A stretch of 64,000 nucleotides of DNA, taken from Rhizomys pruinosus (lineage: Eukaryota; Chordata; Mammalia; Rodentia; Spalacidae). Position 1 is the first letter of the stretch. Each line of letters begins with the position of its first letter. Below are positions 39,618 to 50,465 of this stretch, one piece after another. The notes beneath the pieces were generated by a model. The model saw nothing but the letters and a program-made list of their open reading frames with translations, was not told the DNA's origin and ran no database searches. Where the stretch lies: positions 2,564,456 to 2,628,455 of the forward strand of contig VZQC01013997.1 of NCBI GenBank assembly GCA_009823505.1, read 5' to 3'. Made by a program: the position numbers and the translations under genes.

Positions 39618-40289
39618 AGAGGCCACTGGTGAAGGAAGGACAGGAAGCAGGCTCTTCCAGTACTGTAAGGAGACCTGTTCCCTCAGGTTTGGCTATAAGA
39701 TGTATTTGAGTCGATCCAGGCTTAATGTCAAGTAACCATTTATTTTACTGGCAAGATTAAAGCTTATAGGCATCCGTTATAACATATATCCAGGCTCTGA
39801 CTAGCCTCCTAGGAGAAGAAATTTGCTAAATGACACCCTCTTGTCTTAGAAGCGCTGACTCTACTCACTTGAGGGAGGCCTTGTTCACAGAGCAGTCAGA
39901 TTCGATTTTCTGATGATTCTGCACCAGAGTCACCTGACCTGGGTGGTGAGTGTGAACAAGAAGTGTGCAAAGAGAGCAAAGAGTGTTGCCCAGAAGCCTA
40001 AACATGGCCCGAGGCATGATGACCTACGACAAACTCATCGCACTCACTCAATCTCTCTTTTTCTCTCTGTCACTCTGTCAATTTATCTAACTTTTCCCCA
40101 TTTTACCCTTCTCTCTGTCTTTCTCTCTTACTCTTTCAATTTCTCTTTGTCAGTATCTCTCTCAATTGTTCTTATACACACACACACACATACACACACA
40201 CACGCACACACACACACACACAGATACACACACATACACACAGATTCTATGTATCAGAGCAACTGGTCCTGATTAGAAGACTGATCTTT
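39618..40289. other. Intergenic sequence with a (CA)n tract
   Basis: No gene recognised. A TC-rich stretch (40041-40165) leads into CA repeats at 40169-40222. Confidence 0.5.
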
Positions 40290-40455
40290 GAGGCTGGGGG
40301 TGGTGGCACATGCTTATAATCCCAGCACTAGGGAGGCAGAAGCGGGCAGATCTCTGTGAGTGAGTTCAAGGCCAGCCTGGTCTACATAGTGAGTTCCAGG
40401 ACAGCTGGGGCTACAGGGAGACATTGTCTCAAAAAGACAGAAAAAAAAAAGGAAA
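40290..40455 (+). mobile_element. B1 SINE
   Basis: GAGGCTGGGGGTGGTGGCAC to CTCAAAAAGACAG plus A tail, with a GTGAGTGAG micro-duplication. Confidence 0.9.
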
Positions 40456-41019
40456 AGAAAAAAAGAAAAGGCTGATCTTTGAAAAAAATAGATTCAGTTC
40501 AAAGTCAAAAAACTTTTATTGAGGACACAGTGATCTGAAGGCCTTGGGTGACATGGGATAGATGTGAACAGACAAGATGGTAGCTCTGCAGAAGTTATCA
40601 TGTAAGAGAACAACGGTTGCAAGGCAGAGAGTAAGAGGACATGGGAAGTGTTACACTAAACAAATGGAAAAAGCTATGTAGGAACTAAGGAAGCTATTCC
40701 TTCTGACAGGCAGCTGGGGGCGCAGACGCAGGAAGACAGCCAGGGTTGATACTTGGGATGGAACTTGCTGCATTTGCAAGATTTGTGTAGGAGACAGAGA
40801 GCCCAGAGGTAAGAGACACAAAGAACAGGGACCAGGGTGTTGCACAGACCTAGGTGAGCTCAAGGGCTTTGCTAAGATCAGACCATAAAGCATGTCTTTT
40901 GATATGCTGCGGGTATCACCCTGAAAGCAACAGAGACAAATGGAGGGCTCTTGGTTGGTGTGGGATCCGAACAAGCTTGGTGTTGAGAATTTGTGAACGA
41001 CTTACGGACAAAAGGAGCT
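40456..41019. other. Non-repetitive intergenic sequence
   Basis: A minus-strand open frame of 107 codons (40974-40651) has no family resemblance and I do not support it as a gene. Confidence 0.4.
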
Positions 41020-41310
41020 TGAGGGAGGAAGGTTTGACTTTGGCTTACAGTTTGAAAGGATACAGTCCCTCGGGAGGGGAAGGCATGGTGACAGGCAGCC
41101 CCTTGGTGGCTGGGTCTCCTTATTACCCCACGTCTTAGATGAACAAGAAGCAGAGAACGGACAGAACGTGGGGCCAGGCTATACAATGTGAAGACCACCG
41201 CAGCCGCCCACTTCATCCAGCTGGTCTCCCCTTCCTACATGTTCCACAACTTGCTAAGCAGTGCCGCCACGTAGGGACCATGTGTTCCCACACTGCATGG
41301 GCTCCGGATA
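41020..41310 (-). mobile_element. URR1-related rodent repeat, reverse
   Basis: GAGGGAGGAAGGTTTGACTT, GGATACAGTCCCTCGGGAG, GGGAAGGCATGGTGACAGG and TGTTCCACAACTTGC with GCCGCCACGTAGGGACCATG match the interspersed repeat also seen at 62975-63265. Confidence 0.5.
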
Positions 41311-42494
41311 AGGATGCATGGAAACTGACCTCGAGGTGTGTGGCCCAAGAGGGCTTGTGGGTGGAGCGGAGGGCGGAAATGCAGCTTTATAGGAGCTTCT
41401 GGGAGAAGTAAAAGGAACAAGGCTAAGACATGACATTTAGAATTCAGGGAGTCAGGAGGTGGGCACAGGAAGGCAAGGCAAGGCAGGGGAAGGGAGTTGG
41501 TTGTCAGCCTCAACAGCTGTACACAGTTCCAGAAAAAACAAACAGAAATAGATTGGATTGAGCAAGTAGACCATTTCTAGTGGCTCCTTTGAGACCAGTT
41601 TCAGCAGAGTGAAGAGACTGAGAGCCAGTTTCTGTGTCATGGAAAAATACTGTAACATGCGGGGAATTTAAAGATAGGCAGGAGCCAATGGCGCACTGTC
41701 CAAGAGTCTCTAAGTGAAAGCAGTGGAAGTCCTGCGAAACAGGAACTGAAAAGGTCTAATTCCCACAAACCAGACAGACAAGGAACGTTTGCAGAATGAT
41801 GTCATACCACCTACTTGGATGATCTCATTTTGCCCTTGAGATGCCAACCCAGGCTGCCTGAGTCAACATCTATATTTGGGTAAAAGGAGAAGCACCTTTT
41901 GTGCTGTGTGCCAATTCAGAAGTCTGTGTTAGTCTGGTTTAGCTCTGCCAAATTATTTTAGGCTATGACTTCATCAACAGCCCCCGGTAGTTGGTGTGTT
42001 TCATGTCACACAGCTTGGCTCCCAGTACACCCGCTCCGGTAGAAAGCATCTTCAGTGCTTTGTTCCATTTGTGTTTGGAAGGCCCTAGCGCTATATTCAC
42101 AAGAACATTCAGCACAGATTCCAAAAAAGCAAAAGTGTAATACAAGAAGCAACCGTAGATGCGCCCAAGGGCTCATGCAGGTTTCTGGGGCTAATTGGAC
42201 ATAGACACTATCACAATAACCTCCATCAGCCAAGTGCTCAGAGTTTTCCAGACAGTCTTCACAGACTGCCTCTACTCCTCACTAGCACCCTGAAATCTGG
42301 TTATAATTACCAAGTGGAAAAGTTTTGGCAATTTGTCTGTGTTCATTCTGACAGCAAATGGAAGAGTTGGGACTCAAGACAGAGGTGACCCCTAAAGCTG
42401 TGCTCACTTCTCCAATGATTCGTAGTACTCATTACTGCCAACAAGAAGTGAACCAAGGTGTTAGTGGGATGGCTCAGTCCTTGCCATAAACACA
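41311..42494. other. 1.2 kb block without recognised repeats
   Basis: On minus, 42145-41963 is open for 60 codons and reads protein-like (KWNKALKMLSTGAGVLGAK, CDMKHTNYRGLLMKS). A frame-shifted continuation lies upstream. I cannot name a parent; it may be a decayed retrocopy or chance. Confidence 0.35.
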
Positions 42495-42665
42495 CCAGGA
42501 CCCAGCCCAACATAGTGGTTCACACCTTTAATCCCAGCACTTGAGAGGTAGAGGCAGAGGCAGGTGGATCTCTGTGAGTCCGAGGCTAGCCTGGTCTACA
42601 TAGTGAGTTCTAGGCCAGTTGGGGCTACAGGGAGACCTTGTCTCAAAAGGACCAAAAAAAAAAAA
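42495..42665 (+). mobile_element. B1 SINE
   Basis: CCCAACATAGTGGTTCACACC to CTCAAAAGGACC plus A tail; GGCAGA is doubled in the left arm. Confidence 0.88.
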
Positions 42666-42671
42666 AAACCA

Positions 42672-42672
42672 A

Positions 42673-42703
<31 letters not shown>

Positions 42704-42970
42704 CCTCAACTCCCATGTAAAAAGCCAGGTGTGTCTGGTGCGCATCTATAACTTCCTCATTCAGGTCAATTCCTGGCTCACGGGCTAGCCAGCCTAACTG
42801 AGTCAATGATTTCCAGGCCAGTGAGAGACCCTGTCTCAAAAAATAAAGTGGACAGCTCCCAATCCTGTTCTATACAATCATTGTGCAATACATACACACA
42901 GATACATACACATGCACACACACACACACACTTGCACCTGCACACACACATGCATACACACCTACAAACG
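42672..42970 (+). mobile_element. (CA)n and RSINE/B4-type SINE
   Basis: CA repeats at 42673-42699. Then AAAGCCAGGTGTGTCTGGTG, GGGCTAGCCAGCCTAACTG and TTCCAGGCCAGTGAGAGACC, the layout of rodent RSINE1/B4, ending in a CA-rich tail. Confidence 0.6.
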
Positions 42971-43257
42971 TGAACTGAGTCATGTCAGTTATGTTTGCAA
43001 GCAGTGGCCTTCACACTCTTTTGTTGAGGCTCTTATGGGATGTAAATGACTCTAACTTTTATTTGGAGGTGAATGTATGTCCTTGACCAAGCCGAATAGT
43101 GAATGACTTTCCACCTTCCAGCAGAAGAGAGATGTAGAAGAGAGGACAGCTGTGCAAAGAGCTGAGCTGCAGGGAATTCCAGCTGCAAAAGACCTGGACC
43201 TCAGTTCATAGAAATTCATAACTTGTTTGAATTGTAGTCATTCTTTTTTAAAAATTA

Positions 43258-43472
43258 TTTATCATTTTATTTTATGTTTATGTTTTTTATTTATTTATTG
43301 CTCATAGGCATTTGTGCATGTACATGCCTCAGAGGTCAGAAGAGGATGTTGGATCCCCTGGAACTGGAGTAACAGATGGTTGTTAGCCACCATGTAGAAG
43401 CTGGGAATTGAACCCAGGTCCTCTGCAAGAACATCCAGTGCTCTTAACTGCTGAGCCATCTCTCCAGCCCCC
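43258..43472 (-). mobile_element. B2 SINE
   Basis: TTATTTATTTATTGCTCATAGG to CATCTCTCCAGCCCC. Confidence 0.88.
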
Positions 43473-43509
43473 CAGTAATTCTTTCTTTGCTTGAATTATA
43501 AGAAGAACT

Positions 43510-43511
43510 CT

Positions 43512-43542
<31 letters not shown>

Positions 43543-43912
43543 GTCTTTTCGAGACAGGGTCTCCCTATAGCCCCAGCTGCCCTGGAACTCGCTCTGTAGA
43601 CCAGGCTGGCCTTGAACTCACAAAGATCTGCCTGCATCTGCCTCCCCAGTGCTAGGATTAAAGGCATGCGCCACTACGCCCAGCTTAATTATTTTTATTT
43701 TTATTTATTCTTGTGTGTGTATAAATGTACTGTCTGCATGTAGGTTTGTGCACTCATGTTGTGCAATGCCGTGGAGGTCAGAAGAGGCCATTGGATTCCC
43801 CTGGAACTGGAGTTAAAGATGGTTCTCAGCCACCATGTGGGTGCTGGGGATCGAACCCGGGTCCTCTGCAAGAGCAGTCGGTGCTCTTAACCGCCAGGCC
43901 ATCTCTCTAGCC
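43510..43912 (-). mobile_element. Reverse B1 followed by reverse B2
   Basis: 43510-43685 is a B1 with a T run of about 28. 43686-43912 is a B2 of the non-duplicated type. Confidence 0.93.
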
Positions 43913-43962
43913 CATTTTTTTTTTTTTTTGGTAAGAACTCTTTAATTTTTAAAAATATTTTT

Positions 43963-44445
43963 ATGGGGCTGGAGAGATGGCCTAGTGGTTAAGAGTGCCG
44001 ACTGCTCTTGCAGAGGACCCAGGTTGGATCCCCAGCACCCACATGGTGGCCGAGAACCATCTATAACTCCAATTCCAGGAGAACTCCAGTTCCAGGGGAA
44101 TCCGACGCCCTCTTCTGACCTCCGAGGCATTGCACGACACGGGTACACAAACCTACATGCAGATAGTACATTCATACACATAAATAAATAAAAATTAAAA
44201 AATAAAAAATATGTTTATTTATTATTTTATTCCATGTATATAAGTGTATTTTCTGCATGTAGGTAGGTGCACCTGTGTGGTGTACCTGTGTGGTGCAGTG
44301 CCTGTGGAAGTCAGACAAGGGTGTCAGATCCCCTGGAACTGGAGTTACAGCTGATTGTTAGCTGCCATGTGGGTGCTGGGAATTGAACCCAGGTCCTCTG
44401 TAAGAGGAATCAGTGCTCTTAACCTATGAGCCATCTCTTCAGCTC
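43963..44445. mobile_element. Convergent pair of B2 SINEs
   Basis: 43963-44195 is plus, internal-duplication type. 44205-44445 is an older reverse B2 with a local repeat of CACCTGTGTGGTG. Confidence 0.92.
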
Positions 44446-44474
44446 CTATAATAAGAACTCTTTTGGAATTTCTC

Positions 44475-44600
44475 TTTTTTCGTCTTTTTGAGGCAGGGTT
44501 TCCATGTAGCCCCAGCTGTCCTGGAACTCACAAAGATCTGCCTGCCTCGGCCTCCTGAGTGCTGGGATTACAGGCGTGTGCCACCACGCCTGGCTCTTAC
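44475..44600 (-). mobile_element. B1 SINE with deletion
   Basis: TTTTTGAGGCAGGGTTTCC; GGAACTCACAAAGATCTGCC shows that the GTAGACCAGGCTGGCC block is lost. Confidence 0.88.
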
Positions 44601-44761
44601 TGGAATTTCAATCCCAAACCCCCGTAGAGGCCAGAAACTCGGGTATGATACTTAGGAAAGGAAAAGGAAGTCATCCTTTGGCCAGTGCCTGTCTCATTAC
44701 TTGATACATGGTAGTTGTTTGAATAAGTAATGTCTACTCTGCCTTAGACACTGTGATGGAC

Positions 44762-44810
<49 letters not shown>

Positions 44811-45334
44811 CAAAATTAGAGATCTCAGAAGCAACCATCAGTAGGTCAAGAGAGTTCATGGACGTTATTGAATACAGCTAGGTTAATAGTAATAGCTTCT
44901 ATGCATTAAGCACTCAAAGTGCCAGGCAGTTTGCACAGAACATAGATTATACTAACTTGGGCATTACTGGTTGGAACACTGACCAACAGCAGCAGCACCC
45001 CAAGTCTCATCTGCTTGCCTGAAACTCAAGAACGGGTGGCAGCCTCAAGTCAGAAGTCCTCAGTGTTCTTAGCATGCTAAGAGGCCCATGGAAGGTCAGG
45101 TGAGTGAATGAACCACATGTCCCTCCAGACTCTGTCTCTGAGCAGTTCTGAGGACACTCTGGGGGTCCTGGTCCCCATTGCTGTCACAGGCGGGGCTCAG
45201 GTCAGCCTGTCTGTGCAGCCAGCACTGTTCTGGCCTGCCTGTAATCTTTTCATACGGTGTCCCTCAATCATGCAGCCAAGTATCTCCTCCAGCTCCCACA
45301 GGACGCTTCAGAGATTCAAAAGACTCAGCTCTTG
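44601..45334. other. Intergenic sequence with an (AC)n tract
   Basis: AC repeat at 44765-44808. No gene or interspersed repeat recognised in the remainder. Confidence 0.45.
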
Positions 45335-45335
45335 G

Positions 45336-45560
45336 GGGCTGGAGAGATGGCTCAGCAGTTAAGGGCGCTGGCCACTCTTTTGAGGACCTGGGTTCGAATC
45401 AAGCACCCACATGGCGGTTAACAACTGTCTGTAACTCCAGTTTCATGAAATCTGACACCCTCTTCTGACATCCTCTGACATTTCGTGACATAGGCACACT
45501 TACATACATGCATGTTATACACTCATACAAAGGAAATAAAGTAAAAATAATGAATAAAAT
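45336..45560 (+). mobile_element. B2 SINE, older
   Basis: GGGGCTGGAGAGATGGCTCA to AAGGAAATAAAGTAAAAATA. Confidence 0.9.
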
Positions 45561-45925
45561 ATTAAAAAGGACTTAGCTCTTGAAGACAACACCAGGGATT
45601 GGTACCAGAAGCAAAATTGAAACTGTGTAAGGAAATATCACGATTCTTTAAACCTACGGCCTGTGCCCCAGAAAAGCTCAACTGTGCCTTTCTCTTTATC
45701 ACCCAGGTGGCATCACGTGGTTAGAGTGTATTCCTTCCCACTAATAAGCATTTGAGTTTAGCCTGCCTATGTGGGTTCAGTAGTGTCCCCTAAACCTTGT
45801 ATCTACACAGAAAATGTGATTATGATATTATTTGAGGTAGGGTCTTTGTGGACATAAGCAAGTTAAGATGAGGTCGTATTAGAAAAGGTAGATGCTACCC
45901 AGTGATGGTGCCTGCATGAAAACAG
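45561..45925. other. Non-repetitive intergenic sequence
   Basis: Nothing recognised. Confidence 0.4.
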
Positions 45926-45927
45926 GG

Positions 45928-46010
45928 AAGAGCTTGGGGAGACAGCTCAGTGGGATAGCGCTTGCTTGGCATGTGTGAAGCGTTGGGTTGGATCCCAGCA
46001 CAGCTAAGAA
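45928..46010 (+). mobile_element. ID-type SINE
   Basis: GCTTGGGGAGACAGCTCAG, GATAGCGCTTGCTTGGCATG and GGGTTGGATCCCAGCACAG. Confidence 0.7.
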
Positions 46011-46311
46011 GTTAACAGAGGGGAGAGGACAGACTAGAAGAGGAGAGGGAGAGTGTTGGGAGGACAGGAGGGAAGGGGTGGGGGGACATAGAGGAACTGA
46101 GGCAGAGATGAAGTTATGTGCCCACAAACCAAGGAACACTGAGGACTTCTGCAAATTCCAGGGGAATTGAAGAGGCAAAAAACAATCCTTAGCGGAGCCT
46201 CCAAAGGGATCGTGGCCCTGAACTTGATTAGACTCCAGACCTTCAGGAATGCATTTCTATTGGTTTTTACCATGACTTTGCGGTCAGTTTCTTATTTTTT
46301 TGTTTTGTTCC

Positions 46312-46466
46312 TTTTTTTTTGGGTCTTTTTGAGACAGGGTCTCCCTGTAGCCCCAGCTGGCCTGGAACTCACTCTGTAGACCAGGCTGGCCTTGAACTCA
46401 CAAAGATCCGCCTGCCTCTGCCTCCCAAGTGCTAGGATTAAAGGCGTGCACCACCACGCCCGACTG
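46312..46466 (-). mobile_element. B1 SINE
   Basis: Near-consensus reverse copy. GACTTTGCGGTCAGT on the left and GACTGCGGTCAGT on the right suggest its target duplication. Confidence 0.93.
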
Positions 46467-46737
46467 CGGTCAGTCTTTAAATACGTTCATCTGCTTCTTT
46501 GACATCTGCTCTGAAATCCCACCGGGAAAAACTGGGGCAGGGAGAACTCCGTTCATACCAAAGCAGTTCCCCTGGTTACTTCACCTACCTCCTGCCTCTG
46601 AAGAAGGCTTGTCACTCTGGAGTGACAGAGGTGCCCTCTGGGCGGGCCTCTGCCTAGAGCCTTCCTTTGTACTGAGCTGCGGAACTTCCTCAGCCACTCA
46701 CGAGCACAGGCCTGGAATCATCTTGTTAATTCTTTTA
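46467..46737. other. Short non-repetitive stretch
   Basis: Nothing recognised. CATCTTGTTAAT before and CATCTTGTTTAAT after the next element look like that element's target duplication. Confidence 0.4.
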
Positions 46738-46747
46738 TTTATTTATT

Positions 46748-46895
46748 TTTTGGTCTTTTCGAGACAGGGTCTCCCTGTAGCCCCAGCTGTCCTGGAACTC
46801 ACTCTGTAGACCAGGATGGCCTTGAACTCACAAAGATCCTCCTGCCTCTGTCTCCCAAGTGCTAGGATTAAAGGCGTGCACCACCACGCCCGGCC
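46748..46895 (-). mobile_element. B1 SINE
   Basis: Near-consensus reverse copy inserted between CATCTTGTTAAT and CATCTTGTTTAAT. Confidence 0.94.
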
Positions 46896-46995
46896 ATCTT
46901 GTTTAATCTTTACTGACTGGGTTGACCCCACACAATTTCAGCTCCCTGACAACAGACTTTATTGCTGGCTATAGCTCTGAAAAGCCAGTGATAGT

Positions 46996-47185
46996 CCTGG
47001 TGTCAGACACTAACCCCTAGCATCCCACAAAGACACACACATTCACCTTGTCCCTTCAGAGGATGGCAACCCTCCACCAAAGCTGTCCAATTCCCAGAGC
47101 ACACCCACCCCCAAGGGGTACACAGAGGGGGGTTGTCTGGGGGGATGCAGTCTAATACAAGGCTGAACACTGAAAAAAAAGAAAA
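46996..47185 (+). mobile_element. Unclassified retroposed segment with poly(A)
   Basis: 190 bp from CCTGGTGTCAGACACTAACC to GAACACTG and A8GA4 lie between two copies of AAAGCCAGTGATAGT (46981-46995, 47186-47200). A perfect 15 bp target duplication and an A tail are the marks of L1-driven retroposition. The body matches no SINE or L1 in this window; a small RNA or mRNA fragment is likely. Confidence 0.75.
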
Positions 47186-47428
47186 AAAGCCAGTGATAGT
47201 GCCTGAAATGGGAGGTGGGGGGGAGTACCCACTGACTGAATAACTGAACTATTATCACCAAAGGCACACTAATGTGAATTCTACCTTGAAGTTGGGCTCT
47301 TTACCCAAGAAATAAATTCTGCATCTTCCTAGATGGAGGAAATAGTGTGGAAGTGGTGGGGGTGTGTACTAACAGGCTGTAAGAAGAAAACTCCACCATG
47401 GTGAGCTATCAAGAAGTAGCTATCTGAG

Positions 47429-47592
47429 CGGGGTGTGGCGGCGCATGCCTTTGATCCTAGCACTTGGGAGGCAGAGGCCGGTGGATCTTTGTGAGTTCAA
47501 GGCCAGCCTGGTCTACAGAATGAGTTCCAGGACAGCTGGGACTACTGGGAGACCCTGTCTCGAAAAGACCAAAAGAAAAAAGAAAAAAAGTA
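47429..47592 (+). mobile_element. B1 SINE
   Basis: CGGGGTGTGGCGGCGCATG to CTGTCTCGAAAAGACC. GAAGTAGCTAT before and AAAGTAGCTAT after is the target duplication. Confidence 0.94.
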
Positions 47593-48145
47593 GCTATTTG
47601 GGGTCTGTCCCTAGTTCCTGATACTGGGCTGCTAAAGCCCTTGGAATGTCCTAAGAGATACTGTGAATTACAAAGATATTCCATCACCTTAAGTCCCTTT
47701 CCACCATATCTGAGTTGGTTGACGCTTGGTGGGCCCCAAAATAGCTTGAGGATGAGGGGTGTATGGGCCCCAAGATAGTTTGAAGATGGGGTATACAGAG
47801 AGAGGTGGTGCCAGAGGCACCCGAATGCATGAATACATGGTTGGAACTGCCGGGCCTGTAACCTGCAGAGAATGGAAGACCTGGAGATTGAGTTGGCCAT
47901 CAATGGCCAAGGAAACCATCAGTCAGCAAAACCTGGAGCAATGGAGCTGAACGTCCCGGTTGGAGACTGAAGAGCAAAGGGGAGCTATATGCCCAAAGAG
48001 GTTGTGGAGACCCTTCACCCCAGACATTGCTCTGTACAGAGCTTCAACTTCGACATCCTTGACTTATACTCTTCTTTTAGATGAGATAGAGCACATTCAG
48101 GATATTATGGCCATAGACAGTACTTTTACTTAAAAAAAGATATTT
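47593..48145. other. Intergenic sequence with a 34-bp duplication
   Basis: GGGCCCCAAAATAGCTTGAG (47731) and GGGCCCCAAGATAGTTTGAA (47765) are adjacent diverged copies. Otherwise nothing recognised. Confidence 0.45.
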
Positions 48146-48149
48146 ACAG

Positions 48150-48370
48150 ACTGGAGAGATGGCTTAGCAGTTAAGAGCATTGACTGCTCTTGCAGAGGAT
48201 GTGGTTTCGATCCCCAGCACCCACATGGTGGCTGAGAACCATCTTTAACTCCAGTTCCAGGGGAATCTGATGCCTTCTTCTGACCTCCGCGGCATTGCAC
48301 AACACGGGTTCACAGACCTACATGCAGACAGTACATTCATACACATACAAAATAAATAAAATTTTAAAAA
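48150..48370 (+). mobile_element. B2 SINE
   Basis: GACTGGAGAGATGGCTTAGC to CATACAAAATAAATAAAATT. Confidence 0.92.
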
Positions 48371-48410
48371 ATTAAAAAAATAGAATTTAATAAAAAAAAA
48401 TACTTGCCAT

Positions 48411-48545
48411 GCATGGTGGCACATGCCTTTAATTCTAGCACTTGGGAGGCAGAGGCAGGGGGATCTCTGTGAGTTCAAGGACAGCCTGGTCTCCATAGTA
48501 AGTTCCAGGCCAGCTGGGGTTACAGGGAGACCCTGTCTCAAAAAC
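48411..48545 (+). mobile_element. B1 SINE
   Basis: GCATGGTGGCACATGCC to GTTACAGGGAGACCC and TGTCTCAAAAAC. Confidence 0.9.
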
Positions 48546-48834
48546 ATCCCACTCCAAATTACTTGGCAAAGCATTTTCTCAAGTTCTGTGAGCTGTTCTA
48601 GCAAATTATCAAGCCTGAGGAGGATACTTCAATGGTTGGTCACAGGTATGGGTGTCCTGGGCTTGCAGTGAGTGCAAGAAGGGACTGCATCCTTAGCTTG
48701 TGGAATCTGTGCTAACTCTGGACAGTTAATAGAACTGAACTGAATGTAGGGCATGTAGGTGATACTGTGTTAAAGAATTAATTTGTGTATCATGGAGACC
48801 AGTACAGGAAGATCAAGACAGGATGCAGTGCTTA

Positions 48835-49255
48835 CTGAACCTCATTTGGTGACCATGGAAGGAACAACAGCAACAAAGACTGGGTCAAAGAACTGACTGA
48901 AATGGTGAACTTCTGCCTGAAACAGTAAACTTCTGCATCGAATTTTTTTTTGGGGGGGTATTTTTGAGACAGGGTCTCCCTTTTAGTCTCAGGTGGCCTG
49001 GAGCTCACTCTGTAGGCCAGGCTGGCTTGAACTCACAGAGCTCGGCCTGCCTCTGTCTCCTGAGTGCTGGGATTAAAGGCATGAGCCACCATGCCCAGCC
49101 CTGCTTCGAAAATTTTAAAAGAGACTGAGAAAAAGCTGAAAAACATGCATGAACTCTGGTTTGGGGGTGGGCAAGGAAGGGAGCACAGGTCTAGATTTGA
49201 CTGGGAAATTTTGTATGAAATGCACAAAGCTTCAATAAAAATTGGCTTTAAAAAA
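48835..49255 (+). mobile_element. L1 3' UTR with poly(A), split by a B1
   Basis: GGAACAACAGCAACAAAGAC and AACAGTAAACTTCTGCATCG (left), then GAGAAAAAGCTGAAAAACATG and GCACAGGTCTAGATTTGAC (right), match the L1 3' end at 54006-54230 in reverse. It ends AATAAAAATTGGCTTTAAAA, i.e. with its own poly(A) signal. Confidence 0.75.
48942..49100 (-). mobile_element. B1 SINE inside the L1 3' UTR
   Basis: Flanked by CTGCATCGAATTTT and CTGCTTCGAAAATTTT, a slightly diverged target duplication. Confidence 0.9.
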
Positions 49256-49436
49256 AAAGAATTAATTCGTATCAGAGCAAAGCCATGTGTTCGGAATTCC
49301 AGATCACAGATGGCTTTGTATAAACATGAACAGAGATGGTTCTGAAGAGTCTCCTTGCTCATTGTGAAGAGCCATAGACCACAGAAGTGCATATTCTCTT
49401 AGCTCAGCATTGGGGTTCATAAAAATCACAAGCACA

Positions 49437-49600
49437 AGCCGGGCGTGGTGGCGCACGCCTTTAATCCTAGCACTCGGGAGGCAGAGGTAGGTGGATCTTT
49501 GTAAGTTCAAGGCTAGCCTGGTCTACAGAGTGAGTTCCAGGACAGCTGGGGCTATAGGGAGACCCTGTCTCAAAAAGACAACAACAACAAAAAAATCACA
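49437..49600 (+). mobile_element. B1 SINE
   Basis: GCCGGGCGTGGTGGCGCACG to CTCAAAAAGACAACAACAAC. AAAAATCACAAGCACA before and AAAAAATCACAAGCACA after is the target duplication. Confidence 0.95.
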
Positions 49601-49814
49601 AGCACATGTGAGCTGTCAAGTGATGTGCTAAGATGGATTGTGATTGGACGAGGTGTTCAATTTACTAGCTGTTGAAAATTACTTTAAGGTCAGAATTTTA
49701 AAGACAATCTCAACAGAGGGAAGTTTGTACCCCATTAGGAGTGTCTTGGAGCTTGGAAAATCTCATGGGCTCTTGGAACTGTCTACTGGACTGTTTCAAA
49801 AAGACCAAAGTAAG

Positions 49815-50005
49815 GGCTGGAGAGAGATGGCTGGTGGTTAAGAGCACCGACTGCTCTTCTCCAGGTTTGATTCCCATCAACTCACTCTACAGAGTGAGTC
49901 CTGGAACTCACTCTGTAGACAAGTCTGGCCTTGAACTCACAAAGATCCGCCTGTCTCTGCCTCCCGAGTGCTAGGATTAAAGGTGTGCACCACCACGCCC
50001 GGCTG
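49815..50005. mobile_element. B2 head abutting a reverse B1
   Basis: 49815-49880 is a B2 start (GGGCTGGAGAGAGATGGC) cut after GGTTTGATTCCC. It is joined to a reverse B1 via CTCTACAGAGTGAGTCCTGG then AACTCACTCTGTAGAC, a B1 foldback. Confidence 0.75.
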
Positions 50006-50187
50006 AGATTGCTTTTTATAAAGGACTCTGTTCACACTTGACCCTTCTCAGAAGCCTCTGAGACCACACATACTTTTATTTCCCTCTGATAAACTCCTGA
50101 TCATTGGTCTTGAGGGCAATTGCTTTGTTTTTGCACAAGCCACTGACAGAGATGTTTTGCTTTGTTCTGTTCAGGGGCTCGGGGTGG

Positions 50188-50465
50188 AGCCCTGGTTGAA
50201 GTCGAAGCTCGGCAAGTGCTCCACTGTTCATTTATATCTTCAGCCCTGGTTTGATTTTTTTTTTTTCCCTAAGACAGGGTCTCACTCTGTAGCCCAGCCT
50301 GGCTTGGGATTCATGATATAACCTGTTGAAGCCCTGGTTGAAGTCGAAGCTCGGCAAGTGCTCCACTGTTCATTTATATCTTCAGCCCTGGTATGATTTT
50401 TTTTTTTTCCCTAAGACAGGGTCTCATTCTGTAGCCCAGCCTGGCTTGGGATTCATGATATAACC
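50188..50465. repeat. Tandem duplication, unit 142 bp
   Basis: AGCCCTGGTTGAAGTCGAAG starts at 50188 and at 50330. The copies differ by only about three bases (GGTTTGAT/GGTATGAT, CTCACTC/CTCATTC). The unit contains an old reverse B1 arm (CTAAGACAGGGTCTCAC). Confidence 0.95.

Noticed and set aside
47457..47903. 148-codon minus-strand open frame
   Set aside because: Its C-terminal third is translated B1; the remainder shows no family resemblance and no splice or promoter context.
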